A stretch of 64,000 nucleotides of DNA from Bordetella sp. 02P26C-1 (GCF_009763255.1 NZ_WSJB01000012.1:62001-126000), one strand, 5' to 3'; shown: positions 26,236-34,758, counted from the first letter of the stretch. Notes: generated from the sequence alone by a model not told the origin. A program made the numbers and translations.

Positions 26236-27708
26236 TCAAGAAGCTGTCAATGGTTCCTCGACAGCAGCATATACCTTGATTTCCTGGAACTGTTCAATCG
26301 CCCGCGGTCCGCAGAGTACACCGATGCCGCTTTGCTTGAAGCCGCTCTGTTCAAAGTGCTCTGACATGACGCCCCAGCAGTTCATCCAGATATGGCCGGC
26401 GCGGATAGCCTTGCCGACGCGCCGGCAGCGCGCCGTGTCGCTCGAGAACACCGAGGCGGCGAGACCGAACTCGGTAGCGTTCGCGCGTTCAATGGCGTCG
26501 GCTTCGTCTTCAAAAACCTCGAAAGTCTGGACGGGTCCAAACACCTCGGCCTGGATGACATAAGCACTCAAGTCCTGTACTTCAATCAGACTAGGACGAT
26601 AGAACGCGCCTGCGGCCAGTGGCCCTTCGTCGACCGGGCCGCCCCGGACCAGGATGTCCGCATAGGACGCGGCTTCGGCGACCACGGCATCGACACGTCG
26701 AACGCTGGCCTTGTCGATCAATGGGCCAAGCTGCGCCTGCGGGTCCTCGCTTTCGCCTAGCCGAACCTTCTGGTAGGCCTCGATCAGAGCCGCACGCAAT
26801 CGGTCGGCTATGCCTCGTTGCGCGAGCACACGCGAGCCAGTGCAGCAGAACTGGCCATTCATCGCGACTAAAGCCATGACAATCTGCGGCACCACCGCAT
26901 CAAGATCGGCATCATCGAATACCACCAGCGGCGCCTTGCCGCCCAGCTCCAGATTCAGACGTTTAAGCGTTTTGGCGCCGTTGGCGGCAATCACTCGCCC
27001 TACCTTGGTGCTGCCGGTATAACTAATCATATCCACCTGCGGCGAATCGACCAGCATGGAGGCGCCAATGCTGCCGGTTTCCGTGATCACATTCAGCACA
27101 CCCGGTGGCAGCGATTCGACAGCTGCAACGGCCTCAGCGAACAATGCATTCGTCAGCGCGGTCTGGCCAGGCATTTTCAGCACCACGGTGCATCCCGCAG
27201 CGAGCGCCGGAGCGACAGCCCGCACTGACAGGATGATCGGCGAGTTCCACGGTGAGATCACGCCGACAACGCCGAGCGGCTCGGGGTCAGAAATAAAATG
27301 CATTCCAGGAGAGGCTTCAAGCGCACGCCCGCCAGTCTGCAGCAGTGCGGTGGCTGCGGCATAACGTAGCCATTCCACAGTAAGTGACAGCTCCCAATGC
27401 GTTTGGGCCAACAGCTTGCCGCCCTCCCGAGAAAGCATGGTCGCCATCTTGTCCACCCGCTTGGCGACCTCGTCGGCCAGTTCAAACAACGCGCGTGAGC
27501 GCACCGAGCGGTCTTTAGGCCAGCGGGTTGTGTCAAAGGCCGTGCGCGCGGCTTCGATTGCCAACTGAGCTTCATCGGGGCCTATGTCCAGGTAGTAGCC
27601 GAGCGGCTGCCCGGTAGAGGGGCTGACCGCCTGCCTTTTCGTGCCCCCATCGTTCCAACTGCCGTTAATCCAGGTGCGTGCTGCCTCAGTCGAATTTAAG
27701 CGTTCCAT
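26236..27708 (-). CDS. NAD(P)-dependent aldehyde dehydrogenase
   Basis: 490 residues, the standard size. Rossmann and catalytic motifs are intact: ISPWNSPIILSVRAVAPALA (nucleotide-binding region), YTGSTKVGRVIA, NLELGGKAPLVVFDD (general-base Glu), GQFCCTGSRV (catalytic Cys) and EVFGPVQTFEVFED near the C-terminus. It oxidises an aldehyde to the acid; the substrate is unknown. ATG 27708 has AAGGAAA six bases upstream; another in-frame ATG at 27729 is possible. The neighbouring TetR gene is probably its regulator. The upstream region is AT-rich. Confidence 0.92.
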   Translation of the reverse strand: MERLNSTEAARTWINGSWNDGGTKRQAVSPSTGQPLGYYLDIGPDEAQLAIEAARTAFDTTRWPKDRSVRSRALFELADEVAKRVDKMATMLSREGGKLLAQTHWELSLTVEWLRYAAATALLQTGGRALEASPGMHFISDPEPLGVVGVISPWNSPIILSVRAVAPALAAGCTVVLKMPGQTALTNALFAEAVAAVESLPPGVLNVITETGSIGASMLVDSPQVDMISYTGSTKVGRVIAANGAKTLKRLNLELGGKAPLVVFDDADLDAVVPQIVMALVAMNGQFCCTGSRVLAQRGIADRLRAALIEAYQKVRLGESEDPQAQLGPLIDKASVRRVDAVVAEAASYADILVRGGPVDEGPLAAGAFYRPSLIEVQDLSAYVIQAEVFGPVQTFEVFEDEADAIERANATEFGLAASVFSSDTARCRRVGKAIRAGHIWMNCWGVMSEHFEQSGFKQSGIGVLCGPRAIEQFQEIKVYAAVEEPLTAS

Positions 27709-27823
27709 GACGTTTTCCTTGTTGAGCACATTTCGGTTAGGTCGGTTCAGACAGGGGTAGCCCTTGCTGATCGTCCGCCTTGATGCTGATGAACGTTCGT
27801 CACCCTTTGTCTATTTATAATAG

Positions 27824-27837
27824 TAAACGATCATTTA
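27824..27837. promoter_or_regulatory. AT-rich imperfect palindrome upstream of the aldehyde dehydrogenase
   Basis: TAAACGATCATTTA is a 14-bp palindrome with a single mismatched pair around GATC. It sits in an AT-rich island (27810-27845) about 115 bases upstream of the aldehyde dehydrogenase start. It is a reasonable operator for the nearby TetR protein and is adjacent to -10-like TA-rich sequence on the minus strand. Confidence 0.35.
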
Positions 27838-27911
27838 TATAAATGCGAGCACTGGTTTTAGGCTTTTGTTGGACCTTGTCCAGCTGCATGTGGCACCGAA
27901 AGGCGTGCCCT

Positions 27912-28199
27912 TCAATACCCCGATTCTTTCCGGGGGCGAACGGCAAGAATGACGATGTTCTCGCTGTCGAAGCGATAGAGGGCGACGTAGCCACTGTTGC
28001 CGAACTCGATCAGCCATTCCCGAAACTCGAGTTCCATGTCATCGAGAGGGCGGCCGATGCGTGGCTGATGGGTCAGAATCTTGACGCCGACCCGGTGCGC
28101 CTTCACCGCGCGCTGCGCTGCGGCGGCGTCCTGGGCCGCGAGGAAGCGATAGAGCCGGGCTGCGTCCAGATCAGGCGTGGCACTCAGGCGGCTCCACAT
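27912..28199 (-). CDS. RelE/ParE-family toxin
   Basis: 95 residues from the ATG at 28199. The pattern fits ParE-like toxins: an N-terminal LDAARLYRFL helix, AHRVGVKILTHQPRIGRPL (the RxGRP turn), then EWLIEFGNSGYVALYRFD and VILAVRPRKESGY strands. ParE types poison gyrase and RelE types cleave mRNA; this sequence cannot separate them, although IGRP and the KESGY ending are more ParE-like. It overlaps the antitoxin gene by 29 bases; an in-frame ATG at 28214 is an alternative start. Expression would be controlled by the antitoxin-toxin complex. Confidence 0.82.
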   Translation of the reverse strand: MWSRLSATPDLDAARLYRFLAAQDAAAAQRAVKAHRVGVKILTHQPRIGRPLDDMELEFREWLIEFGNSGYVALYRFDSENIVILAVRPRKESGY

Positions 28200-28446
28200 C
28201 CTCGCCCGCTTCAAGCTTCGCCAGCCAAGCGTCGGCTTCCTCGAGGGTCAGATGCACGTCGTGACGTTGATAATCTGCCCAGGCACGGAGCGCATCCTGT
28301 TTGAACGCCTCGCGTCTTTCCTCGCGCTCGACGTAGTGCGCCGCTTCTCGCATGATCCATTGGGACGTGTGCCGACGGGCTTCGGTCAAGTGTTGGACGC
28401 GCCCTTTCAACTCGTCATCGAGCTTGATGGATTTTGGCGTGGCCAT
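28171..28446 (-). CDS. Ribbon-helix-helix (CopG/ParD-type) antitoxin
   Basis: 91 residues. The N-terminal ATPKSIKLDDELKGRVQHL, then RRHTSQWIMREAAHYV, is a ribbon-helix-helix DNA-binding fold: a beta strand followed by two helices. The acidic C-terminal half (LTLEEADAWLAKLEAGEDVE) is the expected toxin-wrapping segment. ATG 28446 is preceded by GGAGG. The toxin gene overlaps its 3' end, the standard order of type II modules. It probably represses its own promoter, but no strong palindrome was noticed upstream. Confidence 0.85.
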   Translation of the reverse strand: MATPKSIKLDDELKGRVQHLTEARRHTSQWIMREAAHYVEREERREAFKQDALRAWADYQRHDVHLTLEEADAWLAKLEAGEDVEPPECHA

Positions 28447-28684
28447 GTGGCCTCCGTAGCGAAAGTAATACCTCATCCGCAATTTTGACGAGTGGCGGTT
28501 TTTCGACAATTCCAGGAAGCCCCGCATACGCAGAGATGTCAAGCAAGTATTTCTCAGAGTAGATGCGCTCATCTCCCATCACCCGACTCGCGCTCGAAGG
28601 AATAATAAACATCCAGCGCGGGGCCTGTGCCGACGTTGGAAAGCGCAAGCTGTATGGATCCATTGCCGTCCCACCTCGCTTCAT
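28415..28684 (-). CDS. Possible small protein translationally coupled to abiEii (doubtful)
   Basis: An 89-codon frame starts with an ATG overlapping the abiEii stop (ATGA at 28684-28681) and ends inside the antitoxin gene. It contains MFIIPSSASRVMGDERIYS and KYLLDISAYAGLPGIVEKPP, which look protein-like, but the last 11 codons are read in a frame overlapping the antitoxin start. I recognise no family. It fills the otherwise empty 234-base gap between the two toxin-antitoxin modules. It may be a third gene of the AbiE operon, a degraded gene or chance. Confidence 0.25.
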   Translation of the reverse strand: MKRGGTAMDPYSLRFPTSAQAPRWMFIIPSSASRVMGDERIYSEKYLLDISAYAGLPGIVEKPPLVKIADEVLLSLRRPHGHAKIHQAR

Positions 28685-29628
28685 CTAGTACTGTCTATCC
28701 GCGCCAACGTTTCTTCCAACAAGCTCCGATCCGCTGCACGCTTGGCGTTGGTCCGCTGAGCCAGATTCTGGAGCTTGCGCCGCACGGCCGGCAAATCGGC
28801 CGCATGCGGGAGTCCAATCAGATTAAAGTCCGGCCGCTGATCTTCGACGGATCGCAGGAACTCGCACGAAGGCTCATCCAGCCATCCGGCCACGCGCGCC
28901 AGCAGACGCCCATGAATGTCCAACAAGACTTCGGCTTCAAGAGGCTCAGCCGTCATGCCCTTGAAATGTGCATCGAAGGTCGCCGCGAAATTCACGGGGA
29001 CGCGGGGCGCCAACATCTCCCAGGCGGGCTTAGGGCTGCATGTCAGGTAGACGAGAAAAGTCCGCCAAAGGCTCTGATCAGCCCGTTCGTCATTCAGCAA
29101 CAAACCGACATCGAAAAGATCGCGCGGATGCTGCCGCGACAAAGCAGCGGCCAACTTGCCAGCATAAAGGTCAGAGAAGCTCAGCACCTGCATCGAGGCA
29201 AAACCGAACTTCTCCTCCACTCTTGGCCGCACCACCATGTTTCGCACCGGGTGCACCGTGCCACGCATTACTGGCGTCGTTTCGACTTGCACACGCGCAC
29301 GGCCGCGACTTGCTACCAGTCGCGTGACACCTGCGCCCTCGCCACCCGACAACTGCACCTGTAGCTGCAGGGGCCGGGCTCGCAGCACATCTGCGACGTG
29401 CCCGAGCGCTTGAGCAATCAGCTTTGCATCTTCAGCATAGTCATGCACCGGGAGCCAAGCCAAATCGATGTCCACCGACAAGCGTGGCAGGTCGTGCTCG
29501 AACAGGTTGATGGCAGTGCCGCCTTTGAGCGCGAAACGTAGTTCCTGTGCCAGCGCAGGCAAAATCTCTACCAGCAGCTTCACGCGGTCTGTGTAACGCC
29601 GCTCCCAATGATCAAGCCAAGTGTTCAT
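28681..29628 (-). CDS. abiEii: AbiEii/AbiGii-type nucleotidyltransferase toxin (type IV TA)
   Basis: 315 residues. The nucleotidyltransferase core is visible: LKGGTAINLF (Gly-Gly-Thr motif, about residues 34-44) and LPRLSVDIDLAW (the Asp-x-Asp metal site, about 48-59). A VSFSDLYAGKLAAALSR-like block, here VLSFSDLYAGKLAAALSR, and QHPRDLFDVGLL follow. AbiEii toxins transfer nucleotides to tRNA or other targets and give bacteriostasis or phage abortive infection. The start overlaps the antitoxin gene by 17 bases, as in known abiE operons. Function is inferred from the family and operon order. Confidence 0.88.
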   Translation of the reverse strand: MNTWLDHWERRYTDRVKLLVEILPALAQELRFALKGGTAINLFEHDLPRLSVDIDLAWLPVHDYAEDAKLIAQALGHVADVLRARPLQLQVQLSGGEGAGVTRLVASRGRARVQVETTPVMRGTVHPVRNMVVRPRVEEKFGFASMQVLSFSDLYAGKLAAALSRQHPRDLFDVGLLLNDERADQSLWRTFLVYLTCSPKPAWEMLAPRVPVNFAATFDAHFKGMTAEPLEAEVLLDIHGRLLARVAGWLDEPSCEFLRSVEDQRPDFNLIGLPHAADLPAVRRKLQNLAQRTNAKRAADRSLLEETLARIDSTR

Positions 29629-30433
29629 CGAGGTCTCGCGGCAAGGTTATCTGATAGGTCGGATGCAGGCGCCCGCCAGGCACCAGCGCACGCTTGCCCC
29701 TCCCCAGATCTACGCCATCCAACGGCACATGTGGTAGCCATGCATGCCGATGGCGCTCGGCCAGCGCCAAGAACAAGCGCTTGGCCTTGACGCTGCGGCA
29801 GTGGCTCAGCATGAGGCCGACCCGCTGTGGACGTAGCATGGTCATGGCCTGCATCAGCGCGTCCACCTCGTAGACCAACGTCGCATCCGCGACGCCCTCA
29901 CATAGCTCCAGCATTGCCCGCTCGGGCGTAGAGCAGATCAAGGCATCGGGACCCACCGCTACTCGATGCCAAGTAAGGCCTTGCTCGGACAACGTCTTCT
30001 CCGGGATCTCTGCCGTATACGCCAAGAGCGGCAGATTGAACGGCCCCCTCCCCAAGAACTCGAAACGCTGTTCCAAGGACAACTTGCCCAGCCAGCCCGG
30101 AGGCCGTGCCGGTCCATACAGGTTGATTGTTCCGGAATCCCCCAGACGCAGATAGTGCTCATGCCCCTCCAGGCTCAGTGCGAAGCGACCGCCGACATGC
30201 AGCGGCATGCCCTCCCCGACCTGCAAGCTGTGTACCACTCCCTCCCACTGCAGGCGCCCCCCCTTGCGCATGTAGACGCCACGTACAGGCGACACAAGCC
30301 AGCCGCTATTCACGTAACGTGCGACGAGGCTGTTGGAATAGCCGTGCGCCCGCAACCAACGACTCGATATCAGGCGCGTGTCGCCTAATTCGGCCAGTAG
30401 CGAGTTCAGTTTCCGCGTATTTTGATCACTCAT
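29612..30433 (-). CDS. abiEi: AbiEi-type antitoxin/autoregulator
   Basis: 273 residues. The N-terminal winged helix (about 5-60; LISSRWLRAHGYSNSLVARY followed by VNSGWLVSPVRGVYMRKG) is the AbiEi DNA-binding domain. The C-terminal part (HRVAVGPDALICSTPERAML and after) is the antitoxin domain. In characterised type IV systems the antitoxin does not bind the toxin but represses the operon by binding inverted repeats in the promoter. Exactly such a repeat surrounds the start codon here. ATG 30433 has no ribosome-binding site and sits at the predicted transcription start, suggesting leaderless translation. Downstream coupling is to abiEii. Confidence 0.87.
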   Translation of the reverse strand: MSDQNTRKLNSLLAELGDTRLISSRWLRAHGYSNSLVARYVNSGWLVSPVRGVYMRKGGRLQWEGVVHSLQVGEGMPLHVGGRFALSLEGHEHYLRLGDSGTINLYGPARPPGWLGKLSLEQRFEFLGRGPFNLPLLAYTAEIPEKTLSEQGLTWHRVAVGPDALICSTPERAMLELCEGVADATLVYEVDALMQAMTMLRPQRVGLMLSHCRSVKAKRLFLALAERHRHAWLPHVPLDGVDLGRGKRALVPGGRLHPTYQITLPRDLDEHLA

Positions 30434-30447
30434 GATGATCAAAATAC
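30417..30447. promoter_or_regulatory. Perfect 12-bp inverted repeat operator spanning the abiEi start codon
   Basis: GTATTTTGATCA at 30417-30428 and TGATCAAAATAC at 30436-30447 are exact reverse complements separated by seven bases that contain the abiEi ATG (30433-30431). One arm covers the predicted -10 box. AbiEi proteins are known to autorepress through inverted repeats, so this is the probable operator. Confidence 0.8.
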
Positions 30448-30469
30448 AACTTTTATGAACCCTTGCCAA
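30441..30469 (-). promoter_or_regulatory. abiE promoter
   Basis: On the minus strand TTGGCA (30469-30464) and TATTTT (30446-30441) are exactly 17 bases apart. Initiation about seven bases downstream of the -10 box would fall at 30433-30435, at or within two bases of the abiEi start codon. Confidence 0.65.
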
Positions 30470-30490
30470 GTCGAATCGGTTTAATAGAAA

Positions 30491-30519
30491 TAAAAAAAGA
30501 TCACTTAAGGTGACCTTTT
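30491..30519 (-). terminator. Intrinsic terminator of the guaA transcript
   Basis: In minus-strand RNA sense, GGTCAC and GTGATC form a six-pair stem (one G-U pair) around CTTAA, flanked by AAAA/TTTT and followed by seven T residues and ATTT. It lies about 200 bases after the guaA stop and just upstream of the abiE promoter, insulating the toxin-antitoxin operon from guaA read-through. Confidence 0.65.
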
Positions 30520-30574
30520 CATCAGAAAATCAAACCGAACAATACCTGCCGAAAACCGATCCACGGTAGATATC

Positions 30575-30615
30575 CCGATACCACGCCGGCATCATTCAAC
30601 CGGTCATGGTATCGG
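30575..30615. repeat. Long inverted repeat in the guaA 3' region
   Basis: CCGATACCA (30575-30583) and TGGTATCGG (30607-30615) are perfect complements, and an inner CCGG/CCGG pair extends the fold. It has no T run, so it is probably a structured element in the guaA 3' untranslated region or a recombination relic rather than a terminator. Confidence 0.5.
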
Positions 30616-30720
30616 CGATTTCACGGCACACCCTTCGCGTACTATGAAAACACCATTGACGATCCAGGATATAGTTGTGGATTCGTGTTTTTTATAATTA
30701 AATCAACAACTTAAAAATAA

Positions 30721-32313
30721 TCACTCCCACTCAATCGTCGCAGGCGGCTTGCTCGACACGTCGTACACCACCCGATTCAATCCGCGGACCTCATTAATGA
30801 TCCGCGACGACACCTTCGCGAGCAACGCATGCGGCAGCGGCGCCCAGTCGGCGGTCATGAAGTCGAAGGTCTGAACCGCGCGCAGTGCGACCACGTATTC
30901 ATACGTACGGCCATCGCCCATCACGCCCACCGATTTCACCGGCAGGAATACCGCGAACGCTTGCGAGGTCAGGTCGTACCAGCTCTTGCCGGTCGCTTCA
31001 TCGATGGTGCTGCGCAATTCCTGAATAAAGATCGCATCCGCGCGACGCAGCAGGTCGGCGTACTCTTTCTTTACCTCACCCAGAATACGCACGCCCAGAC
31101 CCGGACCCGGGAAAGGATGGCGGTAAACCATCTGCGGCGGCAGGCCCAGGGCCACACCGAGTTCGCGGACTTCGTCCTTGAACAGTTCGCGCAACGGTTC
31201 GAGCAGCTTGAGGTTCAACGTATCCGGTAAGCCGCCTACGTTGTGGTGCGACTTGATCGAAGTCGCCTTGCCGGTCTTGGCGCCGGCCGACTCGATCACG
31301 TCGGGATAGATCGTGCCCTGGGCGAGCCACTTCGCATTCTTGAGCTTCCCTGCTTCGGTCTGGAAGACTTCCACGAACTCGCGGCCGATGATCTTGCGTT
31401 TGGCTTCAGGGTCAGCCACGCCCGCGAGCTTGCCCATGAACTGCTCAGTCGCGTCGATATGGATGATCTTCACGCCCATGTTCTCGGCAAAGGTCTGCAT
31501 GACCTGTTTGCCTTCGTCCAGACGCAACAGACCGTGATCCACGAACACGCAGGTCAGCTGATCGCCAATCGCCTTATGAATCAACGCGGCGGCCACCGAC
31601 GAATCCACGCCGCCTGACAGACCGAGAATGACTTCGTCGTCACCGACCTGTTCGCGAATGCGTTGCACGGCTTCGGCGACGTAGTCGGGCATGTTCCAAT
31701 CGCCCTGGCAGCCACAGATCTCGTTGACGAAGCGCGCAATCATGGCCTTGCCTTGCAAGGTGTGCGTGACTTCGGGATGGAACTGCACGGCGTAGAACTT
31801 GCGCTCTTCGTCGGCCATGCCGGCGATCGGGCACGACGGCGTGGACGCCATGAGCTTGAAGCCTGGCGGCAGCGCGGTGACTTTGTCACCGTGGCTCATC
31901 CAGACCTTGAGCATGCCATGGCCTTCGGCAGTGGTGAAATCGGCTAAGCCGTTCAGCAACTTCGTGTGGCCGTGGGCGCGCACTTCGGCGTAGCCAAACT
32001 CGCGGTGATCGGAAAAGCTCACCGTGCCGCCCAGCTGCATCGCCATCGACTGCATGCCGTAGCAGATGCCGAGCACGGGCACGCCGAGTTCGAACACGGC
32101 GGCCGGCACGCGGAGCGCGCCTTCGGCGTACGCCGAGGCGTGACTGCCCGACAGGATGATGCCCTTGAGGCCCTGGCTTGCCTGCTCGCGCACGAACGCG
32201 TCATCGACATCGCCAGGATGGATTTCGGAATACACGCCGGCTTCGCGTACGCGGCGGGCGATTAACTGGGTGACTTGCGAACCGTAGTCAAGAATGAGAA
32301 TGCGCTGATGCAT
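30721..32313 (-). CDS. guaA: GMP synthase (glutamine-hydrolysing)
   Basis: 530 residues, full length. The N-terminal class I glutamine amidotransferase domain has the nucleophile Cys84 in [12 protein letters not shown] and the His/Glu end FHPEVTHT. The ATP-pyrophosphatase P-loop [16 protein letters not shown] follows, and the C-terminal dimerisation domain ends in the conserved KPPATIEWE. It aminates XMP to GMP, the last step of guanylate synthesis. It follows guaB on the same strand after 89 bases, but a strong terminator-like hairpin lies in that gap, so its expression may be attenuated. The 3' end of guaA is a known integration site for genomic islands in many bacteria; no integrase is present here. 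Confidence 0.97.
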   Translation of the reverse strand: MHQRILILDYGSQVTQLIARRVREAGVYSEIHPGDVDDAFVREQASQGLKGIILSGSHASAYAEGALRVPAAVFELGVPVLGICYGMQSMAMQLGGTVSFSDHREFGYAEVRAHGHTKLLNGLADFTTAEGHGMLKVWMSHGDKVTALPPGFKLMASTPSCPIAGMADEERKFYAVQFHPEVTHTLQGKAMIARFVNEICGCQGDWNMPDYVAEAVQRIREQVGDDEVILGLSGGVDSSVAAALIHKAIGDQLTCVFVDHGLLRLDEGKQVMQTFAENMGVKIIHIDATEQFMGKLAGVADPEAKRKIIGREFVEVFQTEAGKLKNAKWLAQGTIYPDVIESAGAKTGKATSIKSHHNVGGLPDTLNLKLLEPLRELFKDEVRELGVALGLPPQMVYRHPFPGPGLGVRILGEVKKEYADLLRRADAIFIQELRSTIDEATGKSWYDLTSQAFAVFLPVKSVGVMGDGRTYEYVVALRAVQTFDFMTADWAPLPHALLAKVSSRIINEVRGLNRVVYDVSSKPPATIEWE

Positions 32314-32339
32314 GGAGACTCTGCCGGTTGGAAATAAAA

Positions 32340-32377
32340 GCGCACCGGCCAGAACCGCGTGAGTTCTGCCGGTGCGC
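32340..32377 (-). terminator. Terminator/attenuator hairpin between guaB and guaA
   Basis: In minus-strand sense, a 15-bp GC-rich stem (GCGCACCGGCAGAAC pairing with GTTCTGGCCGGTGCGC, one bulged base) with a seven-base loop is followed directly by CTTTTATTTCC. This is a canonical intrinsic terminator, 26 bases before the guaA ATG. The space after it is too short for a new promoter. CCGGCAGA occurs both in the stem and again just before guaA. Confidence 0.75.
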
Positions 32378-32402
32378 GATACATTGCATTGTACTGACTG
32401 GA

Positions 32403-33863
32403 TCAGTCGGCGCGGTAGTTAGGCGCCTCTTTGGTGATCTGCACGTCATGGACGTGGGATTCACGCACACCAGCCGAGGTGATCTCGACGAACTGCGTCT
32501 TGGTACGCATGTCGTCGATGGTCGCGCAACCGCAGTAACCCATCGAGGCCCGGATGCCGCCCACCAGCTGATAGATGATGGCCAGGACGCTGCCCTTGTA
32601 GGGGACACGGCCTTCGATGCCTTCGGGAACCAGCTTGTCGGCGTTGTTGGCCGGGTCTTGGAAATAGCGGTCGGCCGAGCCGTCGGACATGGCGCCCAGG
32701 CTACCCATGCCGCGGTACGATTTGTACGAACGGCCTTGGAACAGCACGACTTCGCCGGGGGCTTCTTCGGTGCCGGCGAACATGCCGCCCATCATGCAGG
32801 CAAACGCGCCGGCGGACAGGGCCTTGGCGATGTCGCCGGAGTAGCGAATACCACCGTCAGCGATGAGCGGAACACCGGTGCCTTCCAGGGCCTTGGCCAC
32901 ATCGGCAATCGCGGTGATCTGAGGCACGCCCACACCCGCCACGATACGGGTCGTGCAGATCGAACCCGGGCCGATACCGACCTTGACGCCATCCGCGCCG
33001 TGTTCGACCAACGCACGCGCGGCATCCGCCGTCGCGATATTGCCGCCGATCACGTCGACTTTGGGGAAATTCTGTTTGACCCAACGCACGCGTTCCAGCA
33101 CGCCACGCGAATGGCCGTGCGCGGTATCGACGATGATGACGTCAACACCCGCGGCGACGAGCTTGGCGACACGCTCTTCCGTGCCATCGCCCACGCCCAC
33201 GGCGGCGCCCACGCGCAGCTGGCCTTGAGCGTCCTTGTTGGCAACCGGGTGCTCGGTATTCTTGACGATATCCTTGACGGTCGCCAGACCGCGCAGCTCG
33301 AATGCGTCGTTGACGATCAGAACGCGCTCCAGGCGGTGCTTGTGCATCAAGGCCTGGGCTTCGTCCAGCGTCGCGCCTTCTTGCATCGTAACCAGACGCT
33401 CTTGAGGCGTCATGATGTTACGCAGCGGCTGGTCCAGACGATCCTCGAAGCGCAGGTCACGGTTGGTGACGATACCGACGAGTTTTTTGCCCTCCACCAC
33501 CGGCAGGCCGGAGATACCGTGCTGACGCTGTAGCGTAATGGCGTCGCGAACCTTCATGTCGGGCGTCACGGTAACAGGATCGATCACGATCCCGAACTCG
33601 TGGCGTTTGACGCGGGCGACTTCCTTGGCCTGCTGGTCAGCGGTGAGGTTTTTGTGAATGATCCCGATGCCGCCCTCCTGGGCCATGGCGATCGCCAGGC
33701 GCGATTCGGTCACGGTGTCCATGGCAGCGGACACGAGCGGAATATTCAGGGTGATATTGCGGGTGAGACGGGTGGCGAGCGACGTATCGCGCGGCAACAC
33801 CTCGGAATACGCTGGCACCAACAACACATCGTCGAAGGTGAGCGCTTTTTGAACGAGACGCAT
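32403..33863 (-). CDS. guaB: IMP dehydrogenase
   Basis: 486 residues. It has a TIM-barrel catalytic domain interrupted by two CBS domains (about 95-205, including [20 protein letters not shown]). The catalytic loop [11 protein letters not shown] has Cys303. The phosphate-binding segments DTAHGHSRG and [15 protein letters not shown] are present, as is the flap region EGRVPYKGS. It oxidises IMP to XMP with NAD, the rate-limiting step of guanine nucleotide synthesis; the CBS pair gives allosteric control by purine nucleotides. ATG 33863 with GGAG upstream was chosen; the open frame extends six codons further. guaA follows downstream. Confidence 0.97.
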   Translation of the reverse strand: MRLVQKALTFDDVLLVPAYSEVLPRDTSLATRLTRNITLNIPLVSAAMDTVTESRLAIAMAQEGGIGIIHKNLTADQQAKEVARVKRHEFGIVIDPVTVTPDMKVRDAITLQRQHGISGLPVVEGKKLVGIVTNRDLRFEDRLDQPLRNIMTPQERLVTMQEGATLDEAQALMHKHRLERVLIVNDAFELRGLATVKDIVKNTEHPVANKDAQGQLRVGAAVGVGDGTEERVAKLVAAGVDVIIVDTAHGHSRGVLERVRWVKQNFPKVDVIGGNIATADAARALVEHGADGVKVGIGPGSICTTRIVAGVGVPQITAIADVAKALEGTGVPLIADGGIRYSGDIAKALSAGAFACMMGGMFAGTEEAPGEVVLFQGRSYKSYRGMGSLGAMSDGSADRYFQDPANNADKLVPEGIEGRVPYKGSVLAIIYQLVGGIRASMGYCGCATIDDMRTKTQFVEITSAGVRESHVHDVQITKEAPNYRAD

Positions 33864-33887
33864 GTGGGACTCCGGGCGCAAAGCAAA

Positions 33888-33893
33888 ATTATA
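33888..33893 (-). promoter_or_regulatory. Consensus -10 box upstream of guaB
   Basis: TATAAT on the minus strand, 25 bases upstream of the guaB ATG. No good -35 box is seen at 16-18 bases. It predicts a short leader of about 17 bases containing GGAG. Confidence 0.45.
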
Positions 33894-34031
33894 CGCGCAC
33901 TGGCAATTTTTACTAGGGGGTTTCCCTTATCGATGTGATCCAACTTCTCGTTGCAATGTTTCACCGCCGTCGCGTTGACGGCAAGCCCACCCGGCGGGAT
34001 AGTAATTTCAGTTCACGGAGAGGTGTGATCG

Positions 34032-34661
34032 ATGGACAGCAGCACGGGACATGGGCGGGATGCAACCACGGCATGCACGGCTTTTGCCGGCACGCGCCGC
34101 CTGGCGAGCGGGCCGCTGGCGGAAGTCGCGTTGGTGGTGCGCGGGGCGCAAAATTCCCCCGGCGCGGACCGGGTCGTTGTCTTCAGCGATTTAACGGGCG
34201 AGGTCTTGCTGGACTGGCGCGGCACAGACGAGGAAATCCGGCGCCGTCTGAACACTGCCCAGGGCGGCAGTCTGGTGCAAGACGCCGAGCCCGTTTCCCA
34301 ACAAACACCGCAGCCGCCACGCGGCCGTGGACGGCCCAAGCTGGGCGTGGTTTCGCGGGAAGTCACCCTTTTGCCCAAACACTGGGCATGGCTGGCGCAA
34401 CAGCCGGGCGGGACGTCGGTCACCCTGCGGACTATCATCGATCGCGTACTGGTGACCGAGAGTGACGCCGCGCATGAACGACGTCGCAAAGAGGCAGGCC
34501 ATCGGTTCCTCAGCGCGCTCGCCAGCGACCTGCCCGGCTTTACCGAGGCGTTGCGCGCGGTGCTGGCGCTTGATCGCGCGCAATTTCTGGGCCATACCTC
34601 GACTTGGCCGAGCGATATCCGCGAGCATGCACTGCGGATAACGTTCGACGAGCCGGCATAA
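34032..34661 (+). CDS. DUF2239-family protein
   Basis: 209 residues. CTAFAGTRRLASGPLAEVAL near the start and VVFSDLTGEVLLDWRGTDEE are the recognisable DUF2239 blocks. A Pro/Arg-rich linker (QPPRGRGRPKLG, AT-hook-like) precedes the helical C-terminal half (VVSREVTLLPKHWAWLAQQP). Its molecular function is unknown to me; the GRGRP segment and the small basic C-terminal domain could suggest nucleic-acid contact, which is speculation. GGAGAGG (34017-34023) is the ribosome-binding site. It is divergent from guaB and convergent with the giant autotransporter gene. Confidence 0.8.
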   Translation: MDSSTGHGRDATTACTAFAGTRRLASGPLAEVALVVRGAQNSPGADRVVVFSDLTGEVLLDWRGTDEEIRRRLNTAQGGSLVQDAEPVSQQTPQPPRGRGRPKLGVVSREVTLLPKHWAWLAQQPGGTSVTLRTIIDRVLVTESDAAHERRRKEAGHRFLSALASDLPGFTEALRAVLALDRAQFLGHTSTWPSDIREHALRITFDEPA

Positions 34662-34758
34662 ATTCACTGGGGCAACGTACATTCCCGATGCGAGCCAGCC
34701 GCGTCGCGGCGGAATATCTGCCCGCCACGCAACGCAACGTATAGCGCTGTGGAGCAGT

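Noticed and set aside
30721-30745. guaA 3' end as an attachment site of an integrated island
   Set aside because: The gene end is intact, but no second copy of its last bases and no integrase were found in the window, so an att site is not annotated.
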